A stretch of DNA of 58,868 bases from NCBI RefSeq assembly GCF_023913775.1, contig NZ_JAMXAX010000020.1, forward strand, positions 1 through 58,868, read 5' to 3'. The notes beneath the pieces were generated by a model. It saw nothing but the letters and a program-made list of their open reading frames with translations. It had not been told where the DNA came from and made no database searches. Each line of letters begins with the position of its first letter. Positions within the stretch are counted from its first letter, which is position 1. Source of the stretch: Acidovorax facilis. Its GTDB lineage: Bacteria > Pseudomonadota > Gammaproteobacteria > Burkholderiales > Burkholderiaceae_C. Below, in pieces: positions 1-7,956 of the stretch. The position numbers and the translations under genes were made by a program.

Positions 1-429
1 CTGGAGGATGACGATCCGTGGGTCGCCCCGTCCGAGGCCAAGGAATCCGGCTATGTGGACATCTCACAGTCCCCGGTATCGGAGAGCGCCGAGCTTGTGC
101 CCGAATCCACCAGCACCACCAACGGCCTGGCCACTTTGCCCCACCTGGCCTCAAGCGCGCCCTTGGCCCCATTGGCTGTTGGGACCTGGGTCAACCTGCA
201 AGTGGCAGGCCAGTGGGAACGCACCCAGCTGTCCTGGATCGGCTCGCAAGGCCAGCTTTTCCTCTTCACCAGTGCCTCGGGCCGGACCCAATCGATGACC
301 CTGCGGCTGCTGGAGCGGCTCTTCCACCAGGGCGCCGTGCAGGTGTTGACCGAGCAGACCGTGGTGGACGGCGCCCTGGATGCCGTGGCCCAGGCGGCCA
401 TGCGCAACAGCGTGGAGAGCAGGCTATGA
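1..429 (+). CDS. DUF1631 family protein, C-terminal end (partial)
   Basis: The reading frame is open from base 1 to the TGA at 427-429, giving the last 142 residues of a longer protein whose start lies outside the window. The tail reads like the conserved end of DUF1631 proteins of beta- and gammaproteobacteria: a segment around residues 60-75 with G-x-W-x-x-x-Q-L-S-W-I-G, then an F-L-F strand, then a helix ending in a V-V-D-G-A-L-D motif. The function of DUF1631 is unknown; PilZ-like folds have been suggested for its C-terminus, and that is inference only. A dispersed repeat copy begins within a few bases of the stop codon. Confidence 0.7.
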   Translation: MEDDDPWVAPSEAKESGYVDISQSPVSESAELVPESTSTTNGLATLPHLASSAPLAPLAVGTWVNLQVAGQWERTQLSWIGSQGQLFLFTSASGRTQSMTLRLLERLFHQGAVQVLTEQTVVDGALDAVAQAAMRNSVESRL

Positions 430-430
430 A

Positions 431-500
431 TTTACTCCTAAAAACATAGCTTATAACGCTTGATGGATAAGCGCTAGAGCCCATTTTCAATCAAAACTAA
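431..500. repeat. Dispersed repeat A, copy 1 (downstream of the DUF1631 gene)
   Basis: An AT-rich stretch with the arms AACGCTTGATGGATAAGCGCT resembles the other copies of the Comamonadaceae-type repeat in this window (11816, 14050, 21728, 33287, 49878), read here in the inverse sense. It follows directly after a stop codon. The inner palindrome could form a hairpin around CGCTT/AAGCG. Confidence 0.6.
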
Positions 501-658
501 TATCCCATCTCCTTGGCCATCCGGCCAAGGCCCGCCACCTTCGCGGCACACCCTGGTGTTCCCCGGGTAGTCAAACTCCAACGGGGGTGCTACGCTGGGG
601 GCGTCCAGTCCAAGGCTTTGCGACATTCGAGAGATTGAAGGGATTTGTCAGGGCCTTA

Positions 659-680
659 GCCCGCTTCGGCGGGCTTTTTT
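659..680 (+). terminator. Rho-independent terminator
   Basis: A perfect 6-bp stem, GCCCGC (659-664) and GCGGGC (669-674) with a TTCG tetraloop, is followed by six T. The T tract is on the plus strand, so it would end transcripts coming from the DUF1631 side. It abuts the stop of the convergent histidine kinase gene. Confidence 0.8.
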
Positions 681-2106
681 ACGCCGTCTCGAGCGCCGCG
701 GGTAACACAAGCACCACCCGCAGGCCGCCCAGGTCGGCAGGCTCCAGATCCAGCCGCCCGCCGTACAGGGCCGCCAAGTCCTGCACGATGGCCAGGCCCA
801 GCCCCGTGCCCGGCACCGTTTCGTCCAGCCGCACGCCACGCTCCACCGCCTGCGCACGCTGTGCCGCACCGATGCCGGGGCCGTCGTCCTCGACACTGAC
901 GACCATCTGGGGCGGCTGCCCGCCAAGGACCTGCGCTTGCAAGCGCACGGTGGACTGCGCCCATTTGCAGGCGTTGTCCAGCAGGTTGCCCAGCATTTCC
1001 TGCAGGTCCTGCGCTTCGCCCGCAAAGAACAGCGGGGCATCGGGCAGCGCCACCGTGATGTCCACCCCGCGCCCGGCATGCACCTTGTTCATCACGCGCA
1101 CCAGTCCGCCCACCACCGGCTCCAGCGCCGTGCGCTGGCCGGGCAGGTGTGCCGATGCAGCCACGCGGGATCGCGCCAGGTGCCAGTCGATGTGGCGCCG
1201 CGCCACCTGCACCTGCTCGCGCACCGATGCAGCCAGCGCTGCGCCATCACGGGGTGCTGGCGCGCAGGCCGCGTTCTCCAGCACCGAAAGCGGGGTTTTC
1301 AAGGCATGCGCCAGATTGCCTGCCTGGGTGCGCGCGCGCTCCACCACTTCGGCATTGCGGGCCAGCACGGCGTTGAAGTCATCCACCAGTGGCTGCATCT
1401 CGGCAGGGTATGCGCCCTGCAACCGTGTGGTGCGTGCCTGCTGCACATCCTGCAAGCCCCGCTGCAGCGCCTGCAAGGGCTTGAGCCCTACGGCCACCTG
1501 GGCCCAGGCGGCTGCGGCCAGCAGCACCAGCAGGGCCGCCAGCGACAGCGCCAGTACGCGCGTGAACTGCGCGGTGGCCGCTTGGGTGGCCTGCAGATCG
1601 GCCGCCACGATCAGCCGCCAGCGTGCCGCATCCGTGCCCTCGGCACGCACGGTGCGCTCCAGCACCAGCAAGGGCGCGCCCTGCGGGCCTGCCACTTCGT
1701 GCACATGCACGGCACCGTCAGCCAGCGCATCCACCTGCAGGGTCAGGCTGGTGTCCCACAACGAGCGCGAGCGCAGCACCCCCGCTCGGCCGCGCCCATC
1801 GGGCGCCATGGCGTCCACCTGCCAGTACAGGCCCGAATAGGGTTTGAGCCAGCGCGGGTCCGACAGCGCCTGGGCAGCTATCCCCGGCTGGCCCTGGGCA
1901 TCAAACTCCAGCCGCGCCGTGACCTGGTCCAGCTGCTGCACAAGGGCCGCCTCGAACTGGCGCTGCACATGCTCGCGGAACAGCCCACTCAGCACCAGGC
2001 CCGCCAGCACCACCGCCACCGTCAGCCCCGCCACGGTCACGGCCAGTAGCCGAAACCGCAGGGAACGTGACCAGTGCAAACCGCCGCGGTTCGCGCCCCG
2101 GTTCAT
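679..2106 (-). CDS. Sensor histidine kinase (QseC/PhoQ-like)
   Basis: A 475-residue membrane histidine kinase. The N-terminus has a transmembrane segment at about 18-43, a periplasmic sensing region of about 140 residues and a second transmembrane segment at about 183-203. A HAMP-like linker and the dimerisation/phosphorylation helix follow, with A-H-A-L-K-T-P-L around His267, where the usual H-E is H-A. The HATPase part carries the N box (N-L-L-D-N-A), the G1 box (D-D-G-P-G-I-G) and the G2 box (G-T-G-L-G-L-A). The start overlaps the stop of the response regulator gene by 4 bases (ATGA), so the two are coupled. The A-H-x-L-K-T-P-L form is typical of the PhoQ/QseC group. The signal is not known; linkage to the PepSY gene and the divergent haem-protein operon suggests it controls those genes. 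Confidence 0.92.
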   Translation of the reverse strand: MNRGANRGGLHWSRSLRFRLLAVTVAGLTVAVVLAGLVLSGLFREHVQRQFEAALVQQLDQVTARLEFDAQGQPGIAAQALSDPRWLKPYSGLYWQVDAMAPDGRGRAGVLRSRSLWDTSLTLQVDALADGAVHVHEVAGPQGAPLLVLERTVRAEGTDAARWRLIVAADLQATQAATAQFTRVLALSLAALLVLLAAAAWAQVAVGLKPLQALQRGLQDVQQARTTRLQGAYPAEMQPLVDDFNAVLARNAEVVERARTQAGNLAHALKTPLSVLENAACAPAPRDGAALAASVREQVQVARRHIDWHLARSRVAASAHLPGQRTALEPVVGGLVRVMNKVHAGRGVDITVALPDAPLFFAGEAQDLQEMLGNLLDNACKWAQSTVRLQAQVLGGQPPQMVVSVEDDGPGIGAAQRAQAVERGVRLDETVPGTGLGLAIVQDLAALYGGRLDLEPADLGGLRVVLVLPAALETA

Positions 2107-2777
2107 GGCGGCACCAGGCGGTAGCCCATGCCACGCACCGTCTCGATACGAGCGGCGTGGACCGAAGCCGACTGCAGCTTCTTGCGCAGGCGCCCCACAA
2201 ACACTTCGATGGTGTTGGAGTCCCGGTCAAAGTCCTGCGCGTAGATGTGTTCGGTCAGCTCGGCACGTGACACCAACACGCCAGGCCGGTGCATGAGGTA
2301 GTCGAGCACCTTGTACTCGTGCGCCGTGAGCGCCACGGGCTGTCCTGCGCAGGTCATGCGGCCGCTGCGGGTGTCCAGCGACCAGTCGCCACACTGCAGC
2401 ACCGCAGACGCCTGCCCGCTGGCGCGGCGGATCAGCGCACGCAGGCGTGCCAGCAACTCTTCGAGGTGAAAGGGCTTGGTCAGGTAGTCATCGGCACCCG
2501 CATCAATGCCCGCCACCTTCTCGTGCCAGTTGTCCCGCGCGGTGAGGATCAGCACCGGCATGTTGCGCCCCTCGGCCCGCCAGCGCTTGAGCACCGTGAG
2601 CCCATCCACCACCGGCAAGCCCAGGTCCAGCACCACGGCATCCACAGCCTCGGTGTCGCCCAGAAACTGCGCGTCGCGCCCGTTGTCGGCCTCGTCCACG
2701 GTGTATCCCGCGCCTTGCAGCGCGGTGCGCAACTGGGTGCGCAGCTGCGTGTCGTCTTCTACGAGGAGGATGCGCAT
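2103..2777 (-). CDS. OmpR-family response regulator
   Basis: A 224-residue regulator with a receiver domain (1-115) and a winged-helix DNA-binding domain (about 125-222). The receiver has the acidic pair D8/D9, the phosphoacceptor D51 in L-D-L-G-L-P, the switch Thr in L-T-A-R and K101 in T-K-P-F. The C-terminus has the L-T-A-H-E-Y-K-V-L and R-G-M-G-Y-R-L motifs of the OmpR/PhoB class. It is followed, with 4-base overlap, by its cognate kinase. The PepSY gene lies 125 bases upstream on the same strand, so all three may be cotranscribed. It probably binds in the divergent region 3281-3397, where a 9-bp inverted repeat is visible; that is inference. Confidence 0.93.
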   Translation of the reverse strand: MRILLVEDDTQLRTQLRTALQGAGYTVDEADNGRDAQFLGDTEAVDAVVLDLGLPVVDGLTVLKRWRAEGRNMPVLILTARDNWHEKVAGIDAGADDYLTKPFHLEELLARLRALIRRASGQASAVLQCGDWSLDTRSGRMTCAGQPVALTAHEYKVLDYLMHRPGVLVSRAELTEHIYAQDFDRDSNTIEVFVGRLRKKLQSASVHAARIETVRGMGYRLVPP

Positions 2778-2902
2778 GGGCTATAGAACCTGTTCAGTGT
2801 CTTTTTAGGGTCGCACAAGTACCTTGCCCGAAGGGTTGGAGCGAAATCGGGCGATTGGAAGCCTCGTCTGCTTGCATGGGCACGAGCCCACGCAGGGCAG
2901 TC

Positions 2903-3280
2903 TTAGCGGTGTTCTCGGCCGGTACGTTGATCGTCGCGCGATTTGACGCGCAGCACCTCGGCCGTGCGTGCATCGAGCTTGACCTTGGTCAACTGCCCCG
3001 CAGGTGTGAGCAGCTTGATCTCGTAAATCCAGCGATCCCGCTCCTGCTCCAGCTCCACTTCGAGCACCTGGCCGGGCACTTCGCGCTGCAGGCGCTCCAG
3101 CACTGCAGGCAGCGGCAGCACCTGGCCCGCCTGCACGGCCTGCCGGGCGCGGTCGTGGTCGTCCTTGCCGCTGGCCAGGGCGTTTGGCGTGATTACCGCT
3201 GCCGCCCACAGCAGACAAGCCGCCGCGCCCCAGCGCATGGCGTGGCAGCGCTCTGAAGCATGGTGGGGGGAAAAAAACAT
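2903..3280 (-). CDS. PepSY-domain periplasmic protein
   Basis: A small exported protein of about 125 residues. The region M-R-W-G-A-A-A-C-L-L-W-A-A-A with a cleavage-like A-L-A-S is a signal peptide. The rest is a PepSY domain with H-D-R-A-R-Q-A-V, a leucine-rich helix and W-I-Y-E-I-K-L-L-T, then K-V-K-L-D-A-R-T-A-E-V-L. PepSY modules often accompany two-component systems and b-type cytochrome or ferric-reductase-like modules. Two starts are possible: ATG at 3280, which gives a long n-region, and ATG at 3238, which puts the signal peptide right at the N-terminus. Neither has a strong ribosome binding site. It lies upstream of the response regulator and divergent from the SHP-type cytochrome gene. 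Confidence 0.75.
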   Translation of the reverse strand: MFFSPHHASERCHAMRWGAAACLLWAAAVITPNALASGKDDHDRARQAVQAGQVLPLPAVLERLQREVPGQVLEVELEQERDRWIYEIKLLTPAGQLTKVKLDARTAEVLRVKSRDDQRTGREHR

Positions 3281-3303
3281 GGGTGCATTGTCCCGCGCAG
3301 TGT

Positions 3304-3342
3304 CTGAACGGCCGATGAACAGCCCTTTCACGCGCCGTTCAG
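3304..3342. promoter_or_regulatory. 9-bp inverted repeat in the PepSY/SHP divergent region
   Basis: CTGAACGGC (3304-3312) and GCCGTTCAG (3334-3342) form a perfect inverted repeat with 21 bases between. It sits between the start codons of two divergent operons, one of which encodes a response regulator. An operator role is inferred; no promoter hexamers could be assigned with confidence. Confidence 0.4.
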
Positions 3343-3397
3343 GCTGGGGTTTCAACAATGGCTGCATAGGACAACCAACACCCACAAGGACACCACG

Positions 3398-3811
3398 ATG
3401 ACAACCGTTCGCACCCTGGCCCTGGCTGCACTGTGCCTTTGGGCCGCAGCCAGCCCCAGCCACGCCGCCGACACCACCGCCGCCCAGCAGCTCGCGCACT
3501 GGAGCGCACAGGCAGGCAGCCCCGGCAACGCCGACAAGGGCAAGGTGTTCTTCACCACCCGGCACGGCGGCGAGTGGTCTTGCGCATCCTGCCACGGCAC
3601 GCCGCCCACCGCGCAGGGCAAACACGCCAGCACCGGCAAGTCGATAGCGCCCCTGGCCCCTGCCTTCAACCCCAAGGCATTCACCGACACCGCCAAGGTG
3701 GACAAGTGGTTCCGCCGCAACTGCAACGACGTGCTGAGCCGCGAATGCACGGCCATGGAAAAGGCCGATGTGTTGGCCTACGTTAGCGCCTTCAACGCAC
3801 TCAAGCCTTGA
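3398..3811 (+). CDS. SHP-type monohaem cytochrome c (DUF1924)
   Basis: A 137-residue periplasmic cytochrome with a signal peptide ending near A-S-P-S-H-A-A (residue 24). It has a single haem-binding motif C-A-S-C-H at residues 62-66. The length and the C-terminal block W-F-R-R-N-C-N-D-V (104-112) with a second Cys at 117 match the sphaeroides haem protein (SHP) family. In that family an Asn is the exchangeable axial ligand and a Cys pair forms a nearby disulphide; N108 or N110 and C109/C117 are the candidates here. SHP binds oxygen and small ligands such as nitric oxide and is reduced by a dihaem cytochrome. That partner is encoded next, in the order known from other SHP clusters. Confidence 0.85.
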   Translation: MTTVRTLALAALCLWAAASPSHAADTTAAQQLAHWSAQAGSPGNADKGKVFFTTRHGGEWSCASCHGTPPTAQGKHASTGKSIAPLAPAFNPKAFTDTAKVDKWFRRNCNDVLSRECTAMEKADVLAYVSAFNALKP

Positions 3812-3822
3812 ATCTCAACACC

Positions 3823-4347
3823 ATGAAAAAACTTGCCCCCATTCGCCCCGCCGCCATGGCCGCAGCACTGTGCATGCTGGCCCTGCAGGCGCTCCCCAGC
3901 GCCCATGCAGACAGCGGGCGCGCCATGCCCCGCAACGTGCCTAGCGCCTACACGCAGGAATGCGCCGCCTGCCACACCGCCTACCCACCCGGGCTGCTGC
4001 CCGCCGCGTCGTGGAACCGCGTGATGACGGGGCTCGACAAGCACTATGGCACCGACGCATCGCTGGACGCGGCCACCGTGCGCCAGCTCAACCAGTGGCT
4101 GCAGTCCCACGCCGGCACCTACAAGCGCGTGAGCGAAGAGCCTCCCGAGGACCGCATCACCCGCTCGGCCTGGTTTGAGCGCAAACACCGAAAGATCGAG
4201 CCCGCCGCCTGGAAGCTTGCCAGCGTGAAAAGCGCCGCCAACTGCGCGGCCTGCCACACGGGTGCCGACCAAGGGCAATTTGACGACCACGACCTGCGCA
4301 TGCCCGCGGGGCTGGATGCCCGATCACGCCGCGCCTGGAACGACTGA
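3823..4347 (+). CDS. Dihaem cytochrome c (DHC-like)
   Basis: A 174-residue exported protein (from the ATG at 3823; a TTG at 3808 overlapping the upstream stop is also possible). A signal peptide runs to about S-A-H-A. Two C-A-A-C-H haem sites lie about 94 residues apart, the second near the C-terminus, as in the DHC electron donor to SHP. A C-terminal tail rich in Asp, Arg and His follows the second haem site. It starts 11 bases after the SHP-type gene and leads into the cytochrome b gene. The likely route is quinol pool to cytochrome b, to this protein, to the SHP-type protein. Confidence 0.85.
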   Translation: MKKLAPIRPAAMAAALCMLALQALPSAHADSGRAMPRNVPSAYTQECAACHTAYPPGLLPAASWNRVMTGLDKHYGTDASLDAATVRQLNQWLQSHAGTYKRVSEEPPEDRITRSAWFERKHRKIEPAAWKLASVKSAANCAACHTGADQGQFDDHDLRMPAGLDARSRRAWND

Positions 4348-4363
4348 ACCCAAGGAAAACACA

Positions 4364-5128
4364 ATGCAAACCACCCCCTCCTTCGACCCGGTCAGCGCCA
4401 CAGCGCAGCCAGCGACTGCCCAAACGCCCAGCCGCCGGGTCACCGACGCGCCCACGCGCATGTTCCACTGGCTGTTTGCGCTCTGCTTTGTGGGCGCCTA
4501 CGCCACGACCGATGGCGAGCACTGGCGGCTGCTGCACGTCACGTTGGGCTACACCATGGCGGGCCTGCTGGGCTTTCGCGTGCTGTACGGAATCTTTGGC
4601 CCTCGCACTTCGGGCCTGGGCCTGCTGTGGCGCAAGCTGGCCGGGGCTCCCGCATGGCTGCGCACCCTGTCCCAAGCACGCTCTGCCAGCCAGGTGAGCC
4701 AGGTGAACTGGCGCCAGGGGCAAAACCTGCTGATGGCACTGGCGGTGCTGCTGCTGCTGGTCCTGGTCGTTCCTATCACCTTGAGCGGCTATGCCACCTA
4801 CAACGATTGGGGCGACGTGTTGGGTGGCGACTGGATCGAAGAAGTGCACGAGTTCTTCGGAGAAGCCATGCTGTTTGTCGTGCTGGCCCACCTCGCATTG
4901 ATTGCCAGCCTGAGCATGCTGCGGCGCAAGAATCAGGCGCTGCCCATGGTGACCGGGCGCGTGGAAGGCCCAGGGCCCAACCTGGTGCAGAAAAACCGCA
5001 CCTGGCTGGCGGCCGCGCTGCTGCTGGCAGTGCTGGCCTTTGGCGCATGGGAGTGGCAGCAATCGCCCAATGGTTTGATTGCCAGCGGCACGACGAGCGA
5101 GCGCAGCAGACACCACGATGACGACTGA
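4364..5128 (+). CDS. Cytochrome b561-like membrane protein
   Basis: A 254-residue protein whose ATG at 4364 follows an AAGGAA ribosome binding site at 4352. It has four predicted core membrane segments, at about 33-52 (F-H-W-L-F-A-L-C-F), 60-80, 125-145 and 165-190, plus a C-terminal hydrophobic helix near 212-230. His residues fall at helix ends (F-H-W, L-H-V, V-H-E-F and L-A-H) and are the candidate haem b ligands of the cytochrome b561 (Ni-hydrogenase type) superfamily. The protein should pass electrons from the quinone pool to the dihaem cytochrome. The C-terminal tail ends in R-H-H-D-D-D. Confidence 0.87.
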   Translation: MQTTPSFDPVSATAQPATAQTPSRRVTDAPTRMFHWLFALCFVGAYATTDGEHWRLLHVTLGYTMAGLLGFRVLYGIFGPRTSGLGLLWRKLAGAPAWLRTLSQARSASQVSQVNWRQGQNLLMALAVLLLLVLVVPITLSGYATYNDWGDVLGGDWIEEVHEFFGEAMLFVVLAHLALIASLSMLRRKNQALPMVTGRVEGPGPNLVQKNRTWLAAALLLAVLAFGAWEWQQSPNGLIASGTTSERSRHHDDD

Positions 5129-5159
5129 AGCCCATCAAAACAACTTTCAGGATCAACCC

Positions 5160-5324
5160 ATGAAAATCTATATGTGCGTGGTCTGCGGCTGGATCTATGA
5201 CGAAGCTGCAGGCTTGCCCGATGAGGGCATTGCGCCAGGCACCCTGTGGGCCGATGTGCCCGACGATTGGCGGTGCCCTGAGTGCAATGTGGGCAAGGCA
5301 GACTTTGTGCTGTGCGAGGTGTGA
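5160..5324 (+). CDS. Rubredoxin
   Basis: A complete 54-residue rubredoxin. The Fe(Cys)4 site is formed by C6-V-V-C9-G and C39-P-E-C42, with the usual Y-D-E-A-A-G and P-D-D-W-R-C-P segments. It transfers single electrons at low potential in the cytoplasm. It starts 31 bases after the cytochrome b gene, with an AGGAT-like ribosome binding site, so it may share that transcript. Rubredoxin is not a known part of SHP clusters, so a functional link is inference from position only. Confidence 0.93.
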   Translation: MKIYMCVVCGWIYDEAAGLPDEGIAPGTLWADVPDDWRCPECNVGKADFVLCEV

Positions 5325-5424
5325 GTTGCAAGGTGTGATCTGGGAAACATCAGCACCAGCGCACGGACACTTTCACCGATCAAAGGTATAAGAAAGATCG
5401 TCTCAAGACTCCCCACGCCCCCAG

Positions 5425-7956
5425 ATGCCTGCACAACCCCCACCGACTGGCCTTGACCCGGCCGTTGCCGCCCAACGCCTGCGTGAAGAAGGCCCCAACG
5501 AACTGGGCATCAGCCAGCGCCGCACGCTGCGCGACATGGCCTGGGACGTGGTGCGCGAGCCCATGTTCTTGCTGCTGCTGGGTGCAGGCGGCATCTACCT
5601 GGCGATGGGCGACGCGCACGAGGCCCTGATCCTGCTGGGGTTTGTGGTGATCATCATGACCATTACGGTGCTGCAGGAGCGCCGCACCGACAACACCCTC
5701 AACGCCCTGCGCGACCTCTCCAGCCCCCGCGCGCTGGCGCTGCGAGGCGGCACCATGGTGCGCATCGCAGGCCGCGATGTGGTGCGCGAGGACCTGCTGA
5801 TGATTGCCGAGGGCGACCGCATCCCGGCTGACGGCACCCTGCTGCAGGCGCACGAGCTGGCCACCAACGAATCGATGCTGACCGGTGAATCCGAGCCCGT
5901 GGCCAAGCAGATTGCCGACAAGGTATTTGCAGGTACGCTGGTGGTCAGCGGCCAGGGCCTGCTGCAGGTGACGGCCGTGGGGCGCCACACCGAGCTGGGG
6001 CGCATTGGCCAGTCGCTCGACACCATTGCGCTGCAGGCCTCGCCTTTGCGTGAAGAAATGGCACGGCTCACCCACAAGCTCGTGCTGATCGGCCTGTCGC
6101 TGTGCGTGCTGCTGGTGGCCCTGTTCTGGGCACTGCGCGGCGACGCGTTGCAAGCAGTGCTGGCAGGCATCACCCTGGCCATGGGCATCCTGCCGCAAGA
6201 GCTTCCGGTGATCATGATCGTCTTCCTGGCCCTGGCTGCACGGCGGCTGGCGGCGCAGCAGGTATTGACGCGGCGGCTCAACGCCATCGAAACGCTGGGG
6301 CAGACCACAGTGCTGTGCGTGGACAAGACCGGCACCCTCACGCAAAACCGCATGGCCGTGGCCGCACTGTGCATTGCGGGCGAGGAGCTGGATGTGCAGA
6401 ACCTGCCCGAAAAAGCAGCCGAAGCAAGTGGCACGGCGCTGCCAGAGGCCTTTCACGAACTGCTCGAATACGCCGTGCTGGCCAGCGAGATCGAACCGCA
6501 CGACCCCATGGAGCAGGCCTTTCACCGCATGGCGGGGAATCATCTGGCAGGCACCGAGCACCTGCACCCCGCCTGGTCGCTGGCGCGCGAATATGAGCTC
6601 TCGCCCCAGCTGCTGGCCATGAGCCACTTGTGGCGCGACGGCACATCCGCGCACGACACCGTGGCCACCAAGGGTGCGCCCGAAGCCGTGGCCGACCTGT
6701 GCCACCTGCCTGACGCCGAGCGCGCCACCGTCAGCGCCCAGGCCGCTCGGCTGGCCGATCGGGGCCTTCGAGTGCTGGGCGTGGCCAAGGCCCGGCACCG
6801 CGTGCAAGACGACTGGCCCGGCATTCAGCACGACTTTGACTTTGAATGGCTGGGCCTCGTGGCCCTGGCCGACCCCCTGCGACCCGAGGTGCCCCAGGCG
6901 ATTGCAGAGTGTCACCAGGCGGGTATCCGCGTGGTGATGATCACGGGCGACCACCCCCGCACCGCACGCGCGATTGCAGCCCAGGCGGGCATCGCCCACG
7001 ACGAAGTCGTCACCGGCGATGACATGGCCTTGATGTCCCCCGATATGCTCACCAGCAAAGTCCGGCAGGTCAGCGTGTTCGCACGCATCAAGCCGCACCA
7101 GAAGCTCGCGCTGGTCGAAGCCCTCAAGGCCCAGGGCGAGGTGGTGGCCATGACGGGCGACGGCGTGAACGACGCCCCTGCCCTCAAGGCCGCCCACATC
7201 GGCATCGCCATGGGCCAGCGCGGCACCGACGTGGCGCGCGAGGCTGCAGCGCTGGTGCTGCTGCAGGACGATTTCGCAGCCATTGTTCAGGCCATCCACC
7301 GGGGGCGGCAGACCTTTGCCAACCTGCGCCAGGCCATGGTCTACACGCTCGCCGTGCATGTGCCCATCATCGGGCTGGCGCTGCTGCCGGTGCTTTTTGG
7401 GCTGCCGCTGGTGCTGGCACCGCTGCACATTGCGTTTCTGGAACTGGTCATCGACCCCGCCTGCTCCATCGTCTTTGAGGCCGAGGAAGGTGCGGCCGAC
7501 CTTATGCAGCAGCCGCCGCGCCGCGCCGATGAACCCTTGCTTTCAGCCCGCCACATCCTGCTGAGCCTGGCGCAGGGCGGCGTGGTGACGGCTGCCGTGG
7601 TGAGCCTCTATGCCTGGCTGCTGGGCCAGGCCGCGCATGCTGCCACGGCCAGCACGGCCGCCTTCGTGGTGCTGGTGGCTGCCAACGCAGCACTCATCCT
7701 GCCCAGCCGCAGCAACCAGACCAGCTGGCGCAGCCTGTGGGCGGGCCTCACACCCGTCAGCCTGTGGGTGCTGGGCGGCACACTGGCGGCGTTGACGGCT
7801 ATCACCACCGTGCCTTGGCTTGCCGCAGCGTTCAGGTTCGCGCCGCTGTCATTCCCTCAGTGGTTGGCGGCCCTGGGCGCCGGGTTGGCTTTGGTAGCGG
7901 TTTTTCAAGGCTGCAAACGCTGGCTCCACGTCGCCACCACACCCCGCCACAGTTAA
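5425..7956 (+). CDS. P-type cation-transporting ATPase (Ca2+-ATPase-like, P2)
   Basis: An 843-residue ATPase with a P2-type domain order: a short N-terminal cation ATPase domain, a membrane pair at about 45-85, an actuator domain with T-G-E-S (153-156), M3-M4 at about 218-275, the phosphorylation motif D300-K-T-G-T-L-T, an N domain with K-G-A-P-E, the hinge T-G-D-G-V-N-D-A-P, and a C-terminal membrane bundle. The M4 ion-binding motif reads L-P-Q-E-L-P (256-261), not the P-E-G-L-P of Ca2+ pumps. There is no N-terminal CxxC metal-binding domain, so a heavy-metal P1B pump is unlikely. The transported ion is uncertain. It stands alone between the rubredoxin gene and a convergent TetR gene. Confidence 0.88.
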   Translation: MPAQPPPTGLDPAVAAQRLREEGPNELGISQRRTLRDMAWDVVREPMFLLLLGAGGIYLAMGDAHEALILLGFVVIIMTITVLQERRTDNTLNALRDLSSPRALALRGGTMVRIAGRDVVREDLLMIAEGDRIPADGTLLQAHELATNESMLTGESEPVAKQIADKVFAGTLVVSGQGLLQVTAVGRHTELGRIGQSLDTIALQASPLREEMARLTHKLVLIGLSLCVLLVALFWALRGDALQAVLAGITLAMGILPQELPVIMIVFLALAARRLAAQQVLTRRLNAIETLGQTTVLCVDKTGTLTQNRMAVAALCIAGEELDVQNLPEKAAEASGTALPEAFHELLEYAVLASEIEPHDPMEQAFHRMAGNHLAGTEHLHPAWSLAREYELSPQLLAMSHLWRDGTSAHDTVATKGAPEAVADLCHLPDAERATVSAQAARLADRGLRVLGVAKARHRVQDDWPGIQHDFDFEWLGLVALADPLRPEVPQAIAECHQAGIRVVMITGDHPRTARAIAAQAGIAHDEVVTGDDMALMSPDMLTSKVRQVSVFARIKPHQKLALVEALKAQGEVVAMTGDGVNDAPALKAAHIGIAMGQRGTDVAREAAALVLLQDDFAAIVQAIHRGRQTFANLRQAMVYTLAVHVPIIGLALLPVLFGLPLVLAPLHIAFLELVIDPACSIVFEAEEGAADLMQQPPRRADEPLLSARHILLSLAQGGVVTAAVVSLYAWLLGQAAHAATASTAAFVVLVAANAALILPSRSNQTSWRSLWAGLTPVSLWVLGGTLAALTAITTVPWLAAAFRFAPLSFPQWLAALGAGLALVAVFQGCKRWLHVATTPRHS

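Noticed and set aside
520..660. Possible RNA gene before the terminator at 659
   Set aside because: No tRNA, tmRNA or other known fold could be recognised and no promoter stands out.
5380..7428. 682-codon open frame opposite the P-type ATPase gene
   Set aside because: It is a shadow of a clear ATPase gene; composition is typical of an antisense frame.
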